A DNA stretch of 64,000 nucleotides, taken from positions 1 through 64,000 of the forward strand of contig NZ_PJRJ01000005.1 of the NCBI RefSeq assembly GCF_003711395.1, given 5' to 3'. Position numbers and translations under genes: made by a program. The stretch's first letter is position 1. Each line of letters starts with the position of its first letter. Origin of the DNA: Acinetobacter sp. B51(2017). GTDB lineage: Bacteria > Pseudomonadota > Gammaproteobacteria > Pseudomonadales > Moraxellaceae. Shown here one piece after another: positions 16,828 through 25,509 of the stretch. The notes under the pieces were generated by a model. It worked only from the letters and a program-made list of their open reading frames with translations. It was not told where the DNA came from and ran no database searches.

Positions 16828-17469
16828 TTAAATCACGTAAAGATAGATCGCGAAGAATTGTAATCCTGCGCCTAACAATACAAAAAAATGCCAGATAGCA
16901 TGGGTGTATCTTACCCGTTTTAAAGCATAAAACAATGCACCTACAGTATAAGCCAAGCCCCCAGCCAGCAATAAAGTTAAACATTCGCGTGCTAAAAACT
17001 GCTGCATGTCATCCATCACCAGCAGTGCTAACCAACCCATAGTTAAATAGGCAAACAAGGAAACTTTCTGAAAACGATGAATAAAAATCAGCTTAAAGGC
17101 CGTGCCAATGAGGGCAATAATCCACAGTGCAATCAAAAGCATTTTGGCTTTGTTGGTGGGTAAAGCAATGGCTAAAAATGGCGTATAAGTTCCTGCAATT
17201 AAATAATAAATTGCTGTGTGATCGAGCTTTTTATACCAAAAACGTCGTGTTTGGGTCTTGGCTAGATGATATAAAGTAGAAGCTGAAAATAATAAAACCA
17301 TACTCAAACCATAGACCAATAACGCACTCCATTGACCAAACGGTAAAGACCAGCCTTTGATTAACATCAAGATTGTGGCAAGTACAGCAAATGCTGCCCC
17401 TAAGCCATGACTCCAAATGTTTAAATTTTCTTCTTTTGCATCATAATTTTTTAAAAAATCGGCGTGCAT
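16828..17469 (-). CDS. Hemolysin III family membrane protein (TrhA)
   Basis: A 213-residue seven-helix membrane protein of the PAQR/hemolysin-III family. The family signature residues are visible: NIWSHGLGA near the N-terminus, STLYHLAK at about 85, KLDHTAIYYLIAGTYTPF at about 103, and HAIWHFFVLLGAGLQF at the C-terminus. The Ser/His/Asp set in these motifs is thought to bind zinc. The bacterial proteins are linked to membrane energetics and fluidity rather than true haemolysis. Confidence 0.93.
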   Translation of the reverse strand: MHADFLKNYDAKEENLNIWSHGLGAAFAVLATILMLIKGWSLPFGQWSALLVYGLSMVLLFSASTLYHLAKTQTRRFWYKKLDHTAIYYLIAGTYTPFLAIALPTNKAKMLLIALWIIALIGTAFKLIFIHRFQKVSLFAYLTMGWLALLVMDDMQQFLARECLTLLLAGGLAYTVGALFYALKRVRYTHAIWHFFVLLGAGLQFFAIYLYVI

Positions 17470-17569
17470 GGCAGCCTCGATAATAAAAGTACACTTGTAT
17501 AATAATTCAATTTTGCTTTTCGCGTAAGAGCACCTTAAAATTTAACGGTCATTTTTTTAGGTTTTGCCC

Positions 17570-18769
17570 ATGTCTCCTGTCAATCCAGAGCAGCAGTTTC
17601 TTCAAGCATGTTTAGTTGCCATTCAACAGCAGCAGCTAGAACGCATTATCTTTAGCCAATATAAGGGCAGTATTGAAAACTTAGAAAAAATGACTGTACG
17701 GCTTATTGAGCTGCAAAATGTGGCGACTTTAAATTGTCTGTACCGTTATAAAACCCAAGACGTCACCAAAAACTATCCGCTTGGCGAGGCTGAAGGTGTG
17801 TTAACGGAGTTGCTCGCCGATTGTAAGCAAGCCAATTTATTTACTTTAGACGGTGAAACACAACTGAAGAAAAATAAGAAAAAAGCCATGCTTACGCAAA
17901 GTAAAGCCAAACCTGTATTAAAAGCGCAGCCGCAAGGGCATGACCGTGCAAAACAACGCTTTGTAGATCAAGACAGCCAATTCTTACAACATTTAGGGAT
18001 TACTGATGCCAAAGCGCAAGTGATTCCAAGCATGGCGCGTAAATGGAAGCAAATTAATAAATTTGTAGAAATTTTTGCCGGTGCGCTCGAGCAAATTGAT
18101 ACCACTCAAGCTTTGCATGTGGTGGATTTCGGTTCAGGTAAAGGTTATTTAACCACAGCACTCTATGACTATACCGCTAAAAGTTTGCAAACCCCATTTG
18201 TCACAGGCGTAGAACTCAATCCTAAGATGGTGGAATTTTGCCAAAACGTGGCAACGCAATCCGGCTTTGAGCAATTGGGCTTTTTCCAAGGCGATGTACG
18301 TACCTATGCGCCTGAAAAATTAGACGTAATGATTGCACTACATGCTTGTGATGTGGCGACTGACTTTGCGATTCATAGTGGTATTCGCTTAAATGCGCAA
18401 GTGATTATGTGTGCGCCGTGTTGTCATAAAGAATTACGTCCACAATTACACAGTCCAAAAGTGTTACAACCAATGTTGCAGTTTGGCATTCATGCGGGTC
18501 AACAAGCAGAAATGCTCACCGATACCATTCGTGCTTTATTACTCAAAGCTTATGGCTATGAAACCAAAGTATTTGAGTTTGTCGCGCTGGAACATACCAG
18601 CAAAAATAAAATGATTTTAGCCACCAAACGCCAAGACTTTACTGCACCCGATCAAGCGGTATTGGCTCAGATTCAAGCACTTAAACAGATGTATGGAATT
18701 CAAAAACACTCCCTAGAATTATTGCTGAATGATCAATGGGATCAGCAAGATATTGGTCGTAAATGCTAG
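17570..18769 (+). CDS. Class I SAM-dependent methyltransferase (Methyltransf_32 type)
   Basis: A 399-residue protein. A helical N-terminal domain (about 1-125) precedes a Rossmann methyltransferase with motif I VVDFGSGKGYLTTALY (about 185-200), an acidic motif II (GVELNP), and LHACDVATD. The distinctive CAPCCHKE segment follows; it resembles the Cys/His pattern of the GSTCD/METTL25-like families. RNA is a plausible substrate but this is inference. The ATG at 17570 follows an in-frame TTG. A GNAT gene starts 9 bp after the stop. Confidence 0.8.
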   Translation: MSPVNPEQQFLQACLVAIQQQQLERIIFSQYKGSIENLEKMTVRLIELQNVATLNCLYRYKTQDVTKNYPLGEAEGVLTELLADCKQANLFTLDGETQLKKNKKKAMLTQSKAKPVLKAQPQGHDRAKQRFVDQDSQFLQHLGITDAKAQVIPSMARKWKQINKFVEIFAGALEQIDTTQALHVVDFGSGKGYLTTALYDYTAKSLQTPFVTGVELNPKMVEFCQNVATQSGFEQLGFFQGDVRTYAPEKLDVMIALHACDVATDFAIHSGIRLNAQVIMCAPCCHKELRPQLHSPKVLQPMLQFGIHAGQQAEMLTDTIRALLLKAYGYETKVFEFVALEHTSKNKMILATKRQDFTAPDQAVLAQIQALKQMYGIQKHSLELLLNDQWDQQDIGRKC

Positions 18770-18778
18770 GAGAGCAGC

Positions 18779-19198
18779 ATGCGCATCGAAATAGTTGCCG
18801 GCACATGGATTGAATTACAACAGGATGCAAAAGGCATTCGTGAGCAGGTCTTTATCAAAGAGCAGAATATTGCCCCTAGTGATGAATGGGATGCATTAGA
18901 TGCTGTGTCTACTCATTTTGTGCTGTATCAAGATCAGCAAGCGCTTGCCACCGCACGTTTGTTAGCCGATAACAGTATTGGACGTGTGGCGGTGCTCAAA
19001 GCTGCGCGTGGTCAAAATTTAGGTTTGGCGCTGATGCAATTTGTGATTGATCATGCCAAGCAACACGGGCGTTTGAGTGTGCAGCTATCTTCGCAAGTGC
19101 ATGCCATGGCTTTTTACCAGCGCTTGGGCTTTATGGCAGAAGGTGCAGAATACCTCGATTGCAATATTCCACACATCAGGATGTGTTTAGTTTTCTAA
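18779..19198 (+). CDS. GNAT-family N-acetyltransferase
   Basis: A 139-residue single-domain acetyltransferase. The core shows strand 4 (IGRVAVLKAARGQNLG, with the acetyl-CoA loop RGQNLG at about 78-83) and the C-terminal AMAFYQRLGF motif. The N-terminal IREQVFIKEQNI resembles the ElaA/YjcF subgroup. Ribosome site AGGAGA lies 6 bp before the ATG. It forms an operon with the methyltransferase upstream and is closed by a terminator. Acceptor substrate unknown. Confidence 0.87.
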   Translation: MRIEIVAGTWIELQQDAKGIREQVFIKEQNIAPSDEWDALDAVSTHFVLYQDQQALATARLLADNSIGRVAVLKAARGQNLGLALMQFVIDHAKQHGRLSVQLSSQVHAMAFYQRLGFMAEGAEYLDCNIPHIRMCLVF

Positions 19199-19236
19199 AT
19201 CAAAAAAGGCAAACATTCAGTTTGCCTTTTTTGATG
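19199..19236. terminator. Terminator after the GNAT gene
   Basis: AAAAAAGGCAAAC pairs with GTTTGCCTTTTTT around a short loop. It is symmetric, so it may also serve the convergent small membrane-protein gene. Confidence 0.9.
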
Positions 19237-19248
19237 TTTAACACTGTA

Positions 19249-19539
19249 TTAATGACCGTGGTTGCCTTCGGCATGTGCCATATTCATATTGGCATGTTCC
19301 TCGGCACTCATGCCATGCTCGGCGGCAGTGGGCTGCGTCTCTGCGGCTTGCTTCATGGTTGGCGCATTTTTAAAGGCATGCTGTTGATGGCCTTGCTCTT
19401 TATTTTGCTGACTTGGCATATAGTCAGGGTCATTTTCCATCGCTAAATAAAAAATAGCCAAAAAGATAATACTAAGAATAAAAGCGACAATCAGCGCTTT
19501 CCAGCCCCAAAAGGTTTTTTCTGGAGGAGTTTCATGCAT
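19249..19539 (-). CDS. Small membrane protein with His/Met-rich tail
   Basis: A 96-residue protein from the ATG at 19539 (frame open further upstream without a good start). One transmembrane helix (about 12-33: ALIVAFILSIIFLAIFYLA) is followed by a polar tail that ends with a dense set of His and Met residues (GMSAEEHANMNMAHAEGNHGH, split here as GMSAEEHANMNM and AHAEGNHGH). Such tails often bind copper or nickel, but this is inference. No family is recognised. It is convergent with the GNAT gene and downstream of the AraC gene terminator. Confidence 0.65.
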   Translation of the reverse strand: MHETPPEKTFWGWKALIVAFILSIIFLAIFYLAMENDPDYMPSQQNKEQGHQQHAFKNAPTMKQAAETQPTAAEHGMSAEEHANMNMAHAEGNHGH

Positions 19540-19614
19540 AACGGCACTACCCAACGAGGAGATTAAACAGAGAATAGATGTTACTTTATAACATGAAATC
19601 AGGAGAAAAAGTAT

Positions 19615-19645
19615 AAAAAAAGCCCAAGACACAGCTTGGGCTTTT
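19615..19645 (-). terminator. Terminator of the AraC gene
   Basis: AAAAAGCCCAAG pairs with CTTGGGCTTTT around a 6-nt loop. It lies 14 bp past the stop of the AraC-type regulator on the minus strand. Confidence 0.85.
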
Positions 19646-19658
19646 GATGATTTTGGGA

Positions 19659-20669
19659 TTAATGATAACCGTGTAATTGACGGTATAAACCTGGTGTCAC
19701 ACCTGTCCACTTTTTAAAAGCACGGTGGAAGGTACTGGTTTCACTAAAGCCAACTTGCTGCGCCACATCTTCTAGGGTCAGTCTTGGATTGAGCAACAGA
19801 TGAATCGCAGCATCGCGGCGTAGCGCATCTTTGACCCCTTGGTAGCTCTTACCTTCAGCCGCCAAGCGACGACGTAAGGTTTGCGGCGATAAATACAACA
19901 TAGATGCCACATCGTTCAGTGTTGGCATTTCTTCGCCAATTTGGCTCTTTAACACGTCACGAATACGTGTAGTTAAAGAATGGGTGTTTTTAAACTTGAC
20001 CAATAAATCAGCAGGTGCTGTTTTTAAGAAATCTTCTAAGGTTTCACCGGTTTGACGAATGGGCAATTCTAAATAATCTGCAGCAAAAGTAATCTCGGTA
20101 CGTGATGCGTCAAATTTCATCACAGGGGCAAAGAACAGCGCATCATATTCATCAGCATGGGTTGGGCGCGGATAATTAAAATGCACACGCTCAAGTGGCA
20201 AGCGACGGTCAATGAGCCATGCCGCCAAACCATGCCAAATCATCAACATACTTTCGGTGATATAATGATCAGGATCGGCATCTTTTGGAATTAGGGGTAC
20301 TAAACGCGCTTCGTGTTTATCGCGTTCTAGCGTTACACACCATTCATCGCCAAATAATTTATAAAATTGGGTGGAGAGTTCTAAAGCATCACCTAGGGTT
20401 TTGGCATGCACAATCAACTGACACATAATGGCAAAGCTACCCAAACGACGAATATCTTGGCTAAAACCAATATGTTCATCTTGAGTCACCATCCACAACA
20501 TTTTAACAAAACGGGTGTACTGTTCAGGTGAAATACGGGCTTTGGGCTGGCGTAGTAGCTCGGCTTCAATCCCCACATGTGATAACAAAGTTTCCACGTC
20601 CATCCCAAGACGCTTCACTCCAGTGAGTGCGGCATTGACAAAGTGGATACTAATGGTATCGCGACTCAT
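19659..20669 (-). CDS. AraC-family transcriptional regulator
   Basis: A 336-residue regulator from the ATG at 20669; an in-frame GTG at 20699 is less likely. The N-terminal ligand-sensing part (about 15-200) is of the Arabinose_bd (OruR/ArgR-like) type. The C-terminal double helix-turn-helix (about 235-333) has LNDVASMLYLSPQTLRRRLA and the AraC signature VAQQVGFSETSTFHRAFKKW. It is divergent from a class III CoA-transferase gene 180 bp away and probably controls it. The inducer is unknown. Confidence 0.92.
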   Translation of the reverse strand: MSRDTISIHFVNAALTGVKRLGMDVETLLSHVGIEAELLRQPKARISPEQYTRFVKMLWMVTQDEHIGFSQDIRRLGSFAIMCQLIVHAKTLGDALELSTQFYKLFGDEWCVTLERDKHEARLVPLIPKDADPDHYITESMLMIWHGLAAWLIDRRLPLERVHFNYPRPTHADEYDALFFAPVMKFDASRTEITFAADYLELPIRQTGETLEDFLKTAPADLLVKFKNTHSLTTRIRDVLKSQIGEEMPTLNDVASMLYLSPQTLRRRLAAEGKSYQGVKDALRRDAAIHLLLNPRLTLEDVAQQVGFSETSTFHRAFKKWTGVTPGLYRQLHGYH

Positions 20670-20849
20670 GTTAAATTCTTCAGTCTCTCTTGTATTCACT
20701 TACTGTTGACCTAATGATGCTTAATCTCTATAGGCTACATGGTAAATTGCCGAAACGATCAAGGTAAATGGCTGAACATGACATTGTGTCATGTTGTATT
20801 TTTGCATACTATGCAGAAAAAACAAACAAAACAAGAGTACAAACACAAT

Positions 20850-21998
20850 ATGTCAACCTTATTACACAGCCTTAAAGTCCTAGATTTTTCAACTCTTTTA
20901 CCGGGGCCTTTTGCTAGCCTGTATTTAGCCGATTTAGGCGCTGAAGTGGTGCATGTTGAGTCACCGACACGAATTGACTTAATGCGCACACTTGAACCTT
21001 TTGCCAATGGTCAAGCCACCGCGCATAGCTACTTAAACCGCAATAAACAATCGATTAGCCTAGACCTTAAAGACCCTGCTAATATTGCCTTAATTAAACA
21101 GAAAATTAGTCAATACGACATTGTCATTGAGCAGTTTCGCCCTGGGGTCATGCAGCGTTTAGGCTTAGATTACGCGACTTTAGCGGCCATTAACCCGCGC
21201 CTGATTTATTGTTCTATTACTGGCTATGGACAAACTGGGTCTTATAAAGATAAAGCTGGGCACGATTTAAATTATGTGGCACTGGCTGGAATTATGGGGC
21301 ATTCAGGGCGCCAAAACAGTGCACCGCCAGCTTTAGGGATACAAATGGCCGATGTCGCAGGCGGTTCTTTTCATGCGGTGATGGGCATTTTAGCCGCAGT
21401 GATTGAACGCCATAGCAGTGGGCTGGGACAATATATTGATATCTCCATGACCGATTGCGTGGCCATTTTAAATACCATGGCAGCAGCTGCGGTATTGGCA
21501 GGAAATACCAAAGTTAGTCCAGAAACGGGTGCATTAAACGGTGGTTCTTTTTATGACTATTACCAAACCCAAGATGGCAGATATATGGCACTGGGTGGCA
21601 TTGAACCGCAATTTGTACGCGGTTTAGCCGAAATTTTACAATTACCTGAGTTGGTTGAGGGTAATAAAAGCTTTGCCGAAATGGATGCTAAAGTGGTCAA
21701 ACCGCTCATTCAAGCAAAAATTGCCAGCAAAACCTTAGCCGAGTGGCAAGCCATTTTTAGCCAACATGATGTATGTGCCGAAGCGGTTTTAGCTTTAGAT
21801 GAAGCATTACACTCTGAATTAGCGCGTGAACGCGGTTGGGTGGTGAATGTACCTTTAAGTCAAGGTTCTACTCACACTGAACCACAACTCGGCTGCCCAA
21901 TTCAATTTTCACGCTCGCAAAAACGCTACGATTTTGTTGGTCAAGCTTTAGATGCTGGCACATGGACAGAGCAAACGACGCTTTCTAACAGTGCTTAG
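20850..21998 (+). CDS. Class III (CaiB/BaiF) CoA-transferase
   Basis: A 382-residue enzyme of the type III CoA-transferase family, which moves CoA between carboxylic acids. The start LKVLDFSTLLPGPFAS and ADLGAEVVHVE, the segment LNRNKQSISLDLK and the catalytic Asp in GHDLNYVALAG (about 151) are typical. The frame is open upstream to 20739, but the ATG at 20850 matches the family N-terminus. Alpha-methylacyl-CoA racemase is another member of this family and cannot be excluded. The divergent AraC gene is the probable regulator. Confidence 0.87.
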   Translation: MSTLLHSLKVLDFSTLLPGPFASLYLADLGAEVVHVESPTRIDLMRTLEPFANGQATAHSYLNRNKQSISLDLKDPANIALIKQKISQYDIVIEQFRPGVMQRLGLDYATLAAINPRLIYCSITGYGQTGSYKDKAGHDLNYVALAGIMGHSGRQNSAPPALGIQMADVAGGSFHAVMGILAAVIERHSSGLGQYIDISMTDCVAILNTMAAAAVLAGNTKVSPETGALNGGSFYDYYQTQDGRYMALGGIEPQFVRGLAEILQLPELVEGNKSFAEMDAKVVKPLIQAKIASKTLAEWQAIFSQHDVCAEAVLALDEALHSELARERGWVVNVPLSQGSTHTEPQLGCPIQFSRSQKRYDFVGQALDAGTWTEQTTLSNSA

Positions 21999-22171
21999 TC
22001 TTTTTTCTGCTAAAAACAGCATAAATATATAAATAATAAGAAAAAGTAGTCTATAGCCCACTAAATGCCTATTATCGGTGAATACGATGCGGGCTTATCA
22101 ATAAAACCGCTATGAAATATGTAAAAAACGCATTTTGTTGATAGATCAAAAATCGTTATTCTGTGCAGCGT

Positions 22172-22177
22172 TATAAT
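22172..22177 (+). promoter_or_regulatory. cysI promoter -10 box
   Basis: A perfect TATAAT stands 21 bp before the cysI ATG, with no good -35 box 16 to 18 bp upstream. Transcription would start near 22184, leaving a leader of only about 15 nt without a ribosome-binding sequence. An activator such as CysB is plausible but is not shown by the sequence. Confidence 0.5.
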
Positions 22178-22198
22178 AGAAACTACTAGCTGTACGCC

Positions 22199-23842
22199 AT
22201 GTATTTATATACTGATTTTGATCAGCAACTGATTAATGAACGTGTTGCACAGTTCCGCGACCAAACGGAACGTTATTTAGCCGGTAAATTAACCGAAGAT
22301 GAATATCGCCCATTACGTTTACAAAATGGTCTTTATGTACAACGTTATGCGCCAATGCTGCGTGTCGCTGTACCTTATGGTCTGATGAACTCAAAACAGC
22401 TGCGTAAAGTGGCTGAGTTAGCGACTGAATATGACCGTGGTTATGCGCATATTTCAACGCGTCAAAACATTCAGTTTAACTGGCCTGCACTAGAAAATGT
22501 GCCTGAGATGTTGGCTGAACTTGCAACTGTACAAATGCATGCGATTCAGACTTCTGGTAACTGTATTCGTAACACCACAACAGACCAATATGCAGGCGTG
22601 GTTGCGGGCGAAATTGCCGACCCACGTCCAACCTGTGAATTGATTCGTCAATGGTCAACTTTCCATCCTGAATTTGCCTTCTTACCACGTAAATTTAAGA
22701 TTGCCGTATCTGCTTTAGAAGAAATCGACCGCGCAGCAACTTCGTTCCATGATGTTGGTGTGTACATTGTGAAAAATGAACAAGGCGAAATCGGCTACAA
22801 AATTAAAGTTGGTGGTGGTTTAGGCCGTACCCCAATTATGGGTAGCTTTATTCGTGACTTCTTACCGCGTGAAGATTTAATTGCTTATCTAGAAGCCATT
22901 TTACGTGTGTATAACTTACATGGTCGTCGTGATAACAAATATAAAGCGCGTATTAAAATTTTGGTAAAAGCCTTAACGCCTGAAGTATTTGCAGAGAAAG
23001 TCGAAGCTGAATTTGCACATACCATCAAAACATTGAAAATCGATGCAGAAACTTTGGCGAAAATGGATGAGAACTTCACACCATTTGACTACCAAGACTA
23101 TGCCGATGAAGATTTTACTGAACTCTTTGCTGCACATCCGAAATTCAAACAATGGTTTAACATCAACACCAATGCACATAAGGTTAAAGGCTATCGTATT
23201 GTGACGATTTCTTTAAAACGTGCGGGTATTGCACCGGGTGATGTGACCACTGAAGAAATGAACTTGATCGCTGATCTTGCAGACAAGTACACCTTTGGTG
23301 AATTACGTACTACACACGAGCAAAACATTGCCCTAGTTGATGTACCACAAAAAGATTTATTTGCATTGTGGCAAGTGCTAGATCAAGCTGATTTAGCCCG
23401 TGCGCATATTGGTTTCTTAACCGATATTATCTGCTGCCCAGGTGGTGATTTCTGTTCATTGGCAAATGCGAAATCTATTCCAATTTCAGAAGCGATTTCA
23501 CGTCGTTTTGATGATTTAGACACCATTTACAACTTAGGTAAATTAGATCTAAACATCTCAGGTTGTATGAATGCCTGTGGTCATCACCACGTTGGTAATA
23601 TTGGTATTTTGGGTGTAGATAAAAAAGGCGCTGAGTTCTACCAAATTACTTTAGGGGGTAATGCCGACCATGATGCCTCAATTGGTGACATCTTAGGCCC
23701 ATCATTTGCAGCCGATGCTGTACCTGACGTCATTGAAGAAATCTTAAATACCTACCTTGATCTTCGTGAAGAAGGTGAAGATTTCATTGATACATACCGC
23801 CGTGTTGGCATCAAACCATTTAAGGAGCGTGCATATGCTTAA
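22199..23842 (+). CDS. cysI: Nitrite/sulfite reductase hemoprotein (CysI)
   Basis: A 547-residue sirohaem and 4Fe-4S enzyme that reduces sulfite to sulfide in cysteine synthesis. Two ferredoxin-like and two sirohaem domains alternate. The cluster ligands are visible as C413-x5-C419 and C456-x3-C460 (GCMNACGHHHVG). The segment HISTRQNIQFNW near 82 is the substrate-binding region. The beta-only type is used with ferredoxin or an unrelated flavoprotein; no cysJ is nearby. It overlaps the DUF934 gene by 8 bp, the standard partner arrangement. Confidence 0.94.
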   Translation: MYLYTDFDQQLINERVAQFRDQTERYLAGKLTEDEYRPLRLQNGLYVQRYAPMLRVAVPYGLMNSKQLRKVAELATEYDRGYAHISTRQNIQFNWPALENVPEMLAELATVQMHAIQTSGNCIRNTTTDQYAGVVAGEIADPRPTCELIRQWSTFHPEFAFLPRKFKIAVSALEEIDRAATSFHDVGVYIVKNEQGEIGYKIKVGGGLGRTPIMGSFIRDFLPREDLIAYLEAILRVYNLHGRRDNKYKARIKILVKALTPEVFAEKVEAEFAHTIKTLKIDAETLAKMDENFTPFDYQDYADEDFTELFAAHPKFKQWFNINTNAHKVKGYRIVTISLKRAGIAPGDVTTEEMNLIADLADKYTFGELRTTHEQNIALVDVPQKDLFALWQVLDQADLARAHIGFLTDIICCPGGDFCSLANAKSIPISEAISRRFDDLDTIYNLGKLDLNISGCMNACGHHHVGNIGILGVDKKGAEFYQITLGGNADHDASIGDILGPSFAADAVPDVIEEILNTYLDLREEGEDFIDTYRRVGIKPFKERAYA

Positions 23843-24320
23843 TACCGCACTACAAGTGCTCTCTAAAGATGGCACGATTGCAGACAATACCTATCAATTA
23901 ATTGCTGAAGATGGCGTAGTACCGCAAGGTGATGTGGTATTAACTGTTGAACAATTAGATCAAATTGCCCATGTTTCAGGTAAAAAAGCCCTTTACTTAA
24001 CAGTAGATGCTTCACCTGAAAGCAATGAATTTCCACTTGATCAATTAGATGCAATCTTTATTGAGTTTGCAGGCTTTAATGATGGTCGTGGTTATTCATT
24101 TGCAGCATTGTTACGTCGTCAGGGTTTCCAAGGCGAACTACGTGCCACAGGTGATGTCTTTAAAGACGTTTTAAATTATATGAAACGTTCAGGCTTTGAT
24201 ACTTTTGTCATTAAAGAAGGCAAAGATGTTACTGAGGCTGCGGCAGGCTTGGCTGATTTTACTCAGCCTTACCAAGCATCTACTGCAGTTGAAAAAGCCA
24301 ACTACCAAACTGGAGCTTAA
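23835..24320 (+). CDS. DUF934 protein, CysI partner (CysH-accessory type)
   Basis: A 161-residue protein of the DUF934 family that regularly follows cysI in proteobacteria. The conserved block is DQLDAIFIEFAGFNDGRGYSFA, here at about 74-95, followed by LLRRQGFQGELRATGDVFKD. The true ATG at 23835 has TAAGGAG 8 bp upstream and overlaps the cysI end. A role as an electron-transfer or assembly factor for sulfite reductase is proposed by context only. A terminator follows. Confidence 0.9.
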   Translation: MLNTALQVLSKDGTIADNTYQLIAEDGVVPQGDVVLTVEQLDQIAHVSGKKALYLTVDASPESNEFPLDQLDAIFIEFAGFNDGRGYSFAALLRRQGFQGELRATGDVFKDVLNYMKRSGFDTFVIKEGKDVTEAAAGLADFTQPYQASTAVEKANYQTGA

Positions 24321-24332
24321 ACGCTCTGAGTG

Positions 24333-24361
24333 AAAAAGCCGCGACTTCGCGGCTTTTTTTA
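24333..24361 (+). terminator. Terminator of the cysI operon
   Basis: AAAAAGCCGCGA pairs with TCGCGGCTTTTT around a 2 to 4-nt loop. It is directly followed by the SMR gene, so that gene must rely on read-through or a promoter inside the DUF934 gene. Confidence 0.9.
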
Positions 24362-24374
24362 TAGGATAAATACA

Positions 24375-24725
24375 ATGCAATGGCTTATCAATCTCAATCC
24401 TGGCATCTATTGGTTATTGGTTGCCATTTTAACGGATGTGATGTCTACATTTTATTCTGCAAAAGCTAATGGTTTAGTGCATAAATCTGATCAAATGATT
24501 GCGCTGCTGCTTTATATAGTGTCGTTTAGCTGTGCCGCAATTGCACTCAAATATATGCAAGCTGGGATTCTATATGTATTGTGGTCTGGCATTGGCGTTA
24601 TTGCAACAGCATTATTGGCCAAAGCCTATTTAGGTCAAAACATTGATGTTGCGGGTTGGTTAGGGATTGGGTTTATTAGTATTGGTTTGGTGATTATTGC
24701 CCAATTTTCTAATATTGATGTTTAA
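24375..24725 (+). CDS. SMR-family four-helix transporter
   Basis: A 116-residue protein with four transmembrane helices and the small-multidrug-resistance fold. Start ATG 24375 has AGGATA 6 bp upstream. Alignment by eye with EmrE places AILTDVMSTFYSAK over AILAEVIGTTLMK, so the essential membrane Glu14 is an Asp (D21) here. The substrate-stacking Trp is kept (W70 in LYVLWSGIGVI). It could be a drug, guanidinium or polyamine exporter. The Asp at the proton site makes the substrate hard to predict. Its end overlaps the convergent pseudopilin gene by 4 bp. Confidence 0.85.
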   Translation: MQWLINLNPGIYWLLVAILTDVMSTFYSAKANGLVHKSDQMIALLLYIVSFSCAAIALKYMQAGILYVLWSGIGVIATALLAKAYLGQNIDVAGWLGIGFISIGLVIIAQFSNIDV

Positions 24726-25246
24726 CTACATTTTTGGGTCTGATCAACGCGACTATGTCCCATTTGACTCACCACTAAGCTATAACTCAAGCTTTTGTCT
24801 TGAGCACAGTAACTAAAGGTGCCATTAGAGCCTAAAGGCAGACCTGTACGTGGGATAAAACTTAAGCTATTGGGGTTTAAACTGGCCCAACTTAAACTGC
24901 CGTAGTTGAGCTTTAAATGTTCTGAAACAATAATTTGCTCATTGGGGTCTACTTTGCGATTATGATTAATATCAATAAAAACAACAAAACCCTGACTCCA
25001 ACTTTGAGGACTACAATTTTTTTGATCATGAGAAGCACATAACACAACATGATTGGCTTGACTCATAGCATGTTGTCGAGCCATCTGGATGGCACGGGTC
25101 AATTTGAGTTGCGAGCTTTGTACTTCCTTTTTCATTAAGTCTTGTTGGAAGCTTGGCAGAGCCAAAGTCGCCAAGATGGCGATGATGACAATTGTAATAA
25201 TGAGCTCAATCCAAGTGAAAGCTCGGCAATGGTTGATACATAACAT
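24722..25246 (-). CDS. Type IV pseudopilin (FimT/GspH-like)
   Basis: A 174-residue prepilin-like protein. The N-terminus is a class III signal: a short basic leader, then RAFTWIELIITIVIIAILATLALP, given here as AFTWIELI plus a hydrophobic helix. The +5 Glu is present. Ala stands at -1 in place of the usual Gly. The C-terminal part has Cys pairs (LCASHDQKNC, and a terminal Cys) typical of FimT/GspH proteins. GGAG lies 5 bp before the ATG at 25246. No other pilus gene is nearby. It may be a minor pilin for DNA uptake. Confidence 0.8.
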   Translation of the reverse strand: MLCINHCRAFTWIELIITIVIIAILATLALPSFQQDLMKKEVQSSQLKLTRAIQMARQHAMSQANHVVLCASHDQKNCSPQSWSQGFVVFIDINHNRKVDPNEQIIVSEHLKLNYGSLSWASLNPNSLSFIPRTGLPLGSNGTFSYCAQDKSLSYSLVVSQMGHSRVDQTQKCS

Positions 25247-25454
25247 AATGATCTCCATGAATTGCCTGAATAATTATTAAAAGTCCCATGATTAGCGTGA
25301 ATATGGGTGACTTCTGACTTTTAAAGCTGTTAAAATTTGCCTCAAGCCAAAAATAAGCTTTTCATAATGGCGAGTTGAGCGAAAAATTACCGAATTACAA
25401 CGGAATTTGTAAGTAATTTTGTCAATAATTTTCTTGATTAAAATTATCAAGCAC

Positions 25455-25483
25455 TTGGAAAAGAAAAAAAGTGTTTGTATGAT
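25455..25483 (+). promoter_or_regulatory. ompA promoter
   Basis: TTGGAA (25455-25460) and TATGAT (25478-25483) are 17 bp apart, a good sigma70 promoter. Transcription from near 25490 gives an untranslated leader of about 100 nt. Confidence 0.75.
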
Positions 25484-25509
25484 GCCATGTGAATAGCTTA
25501 AAAATAACA

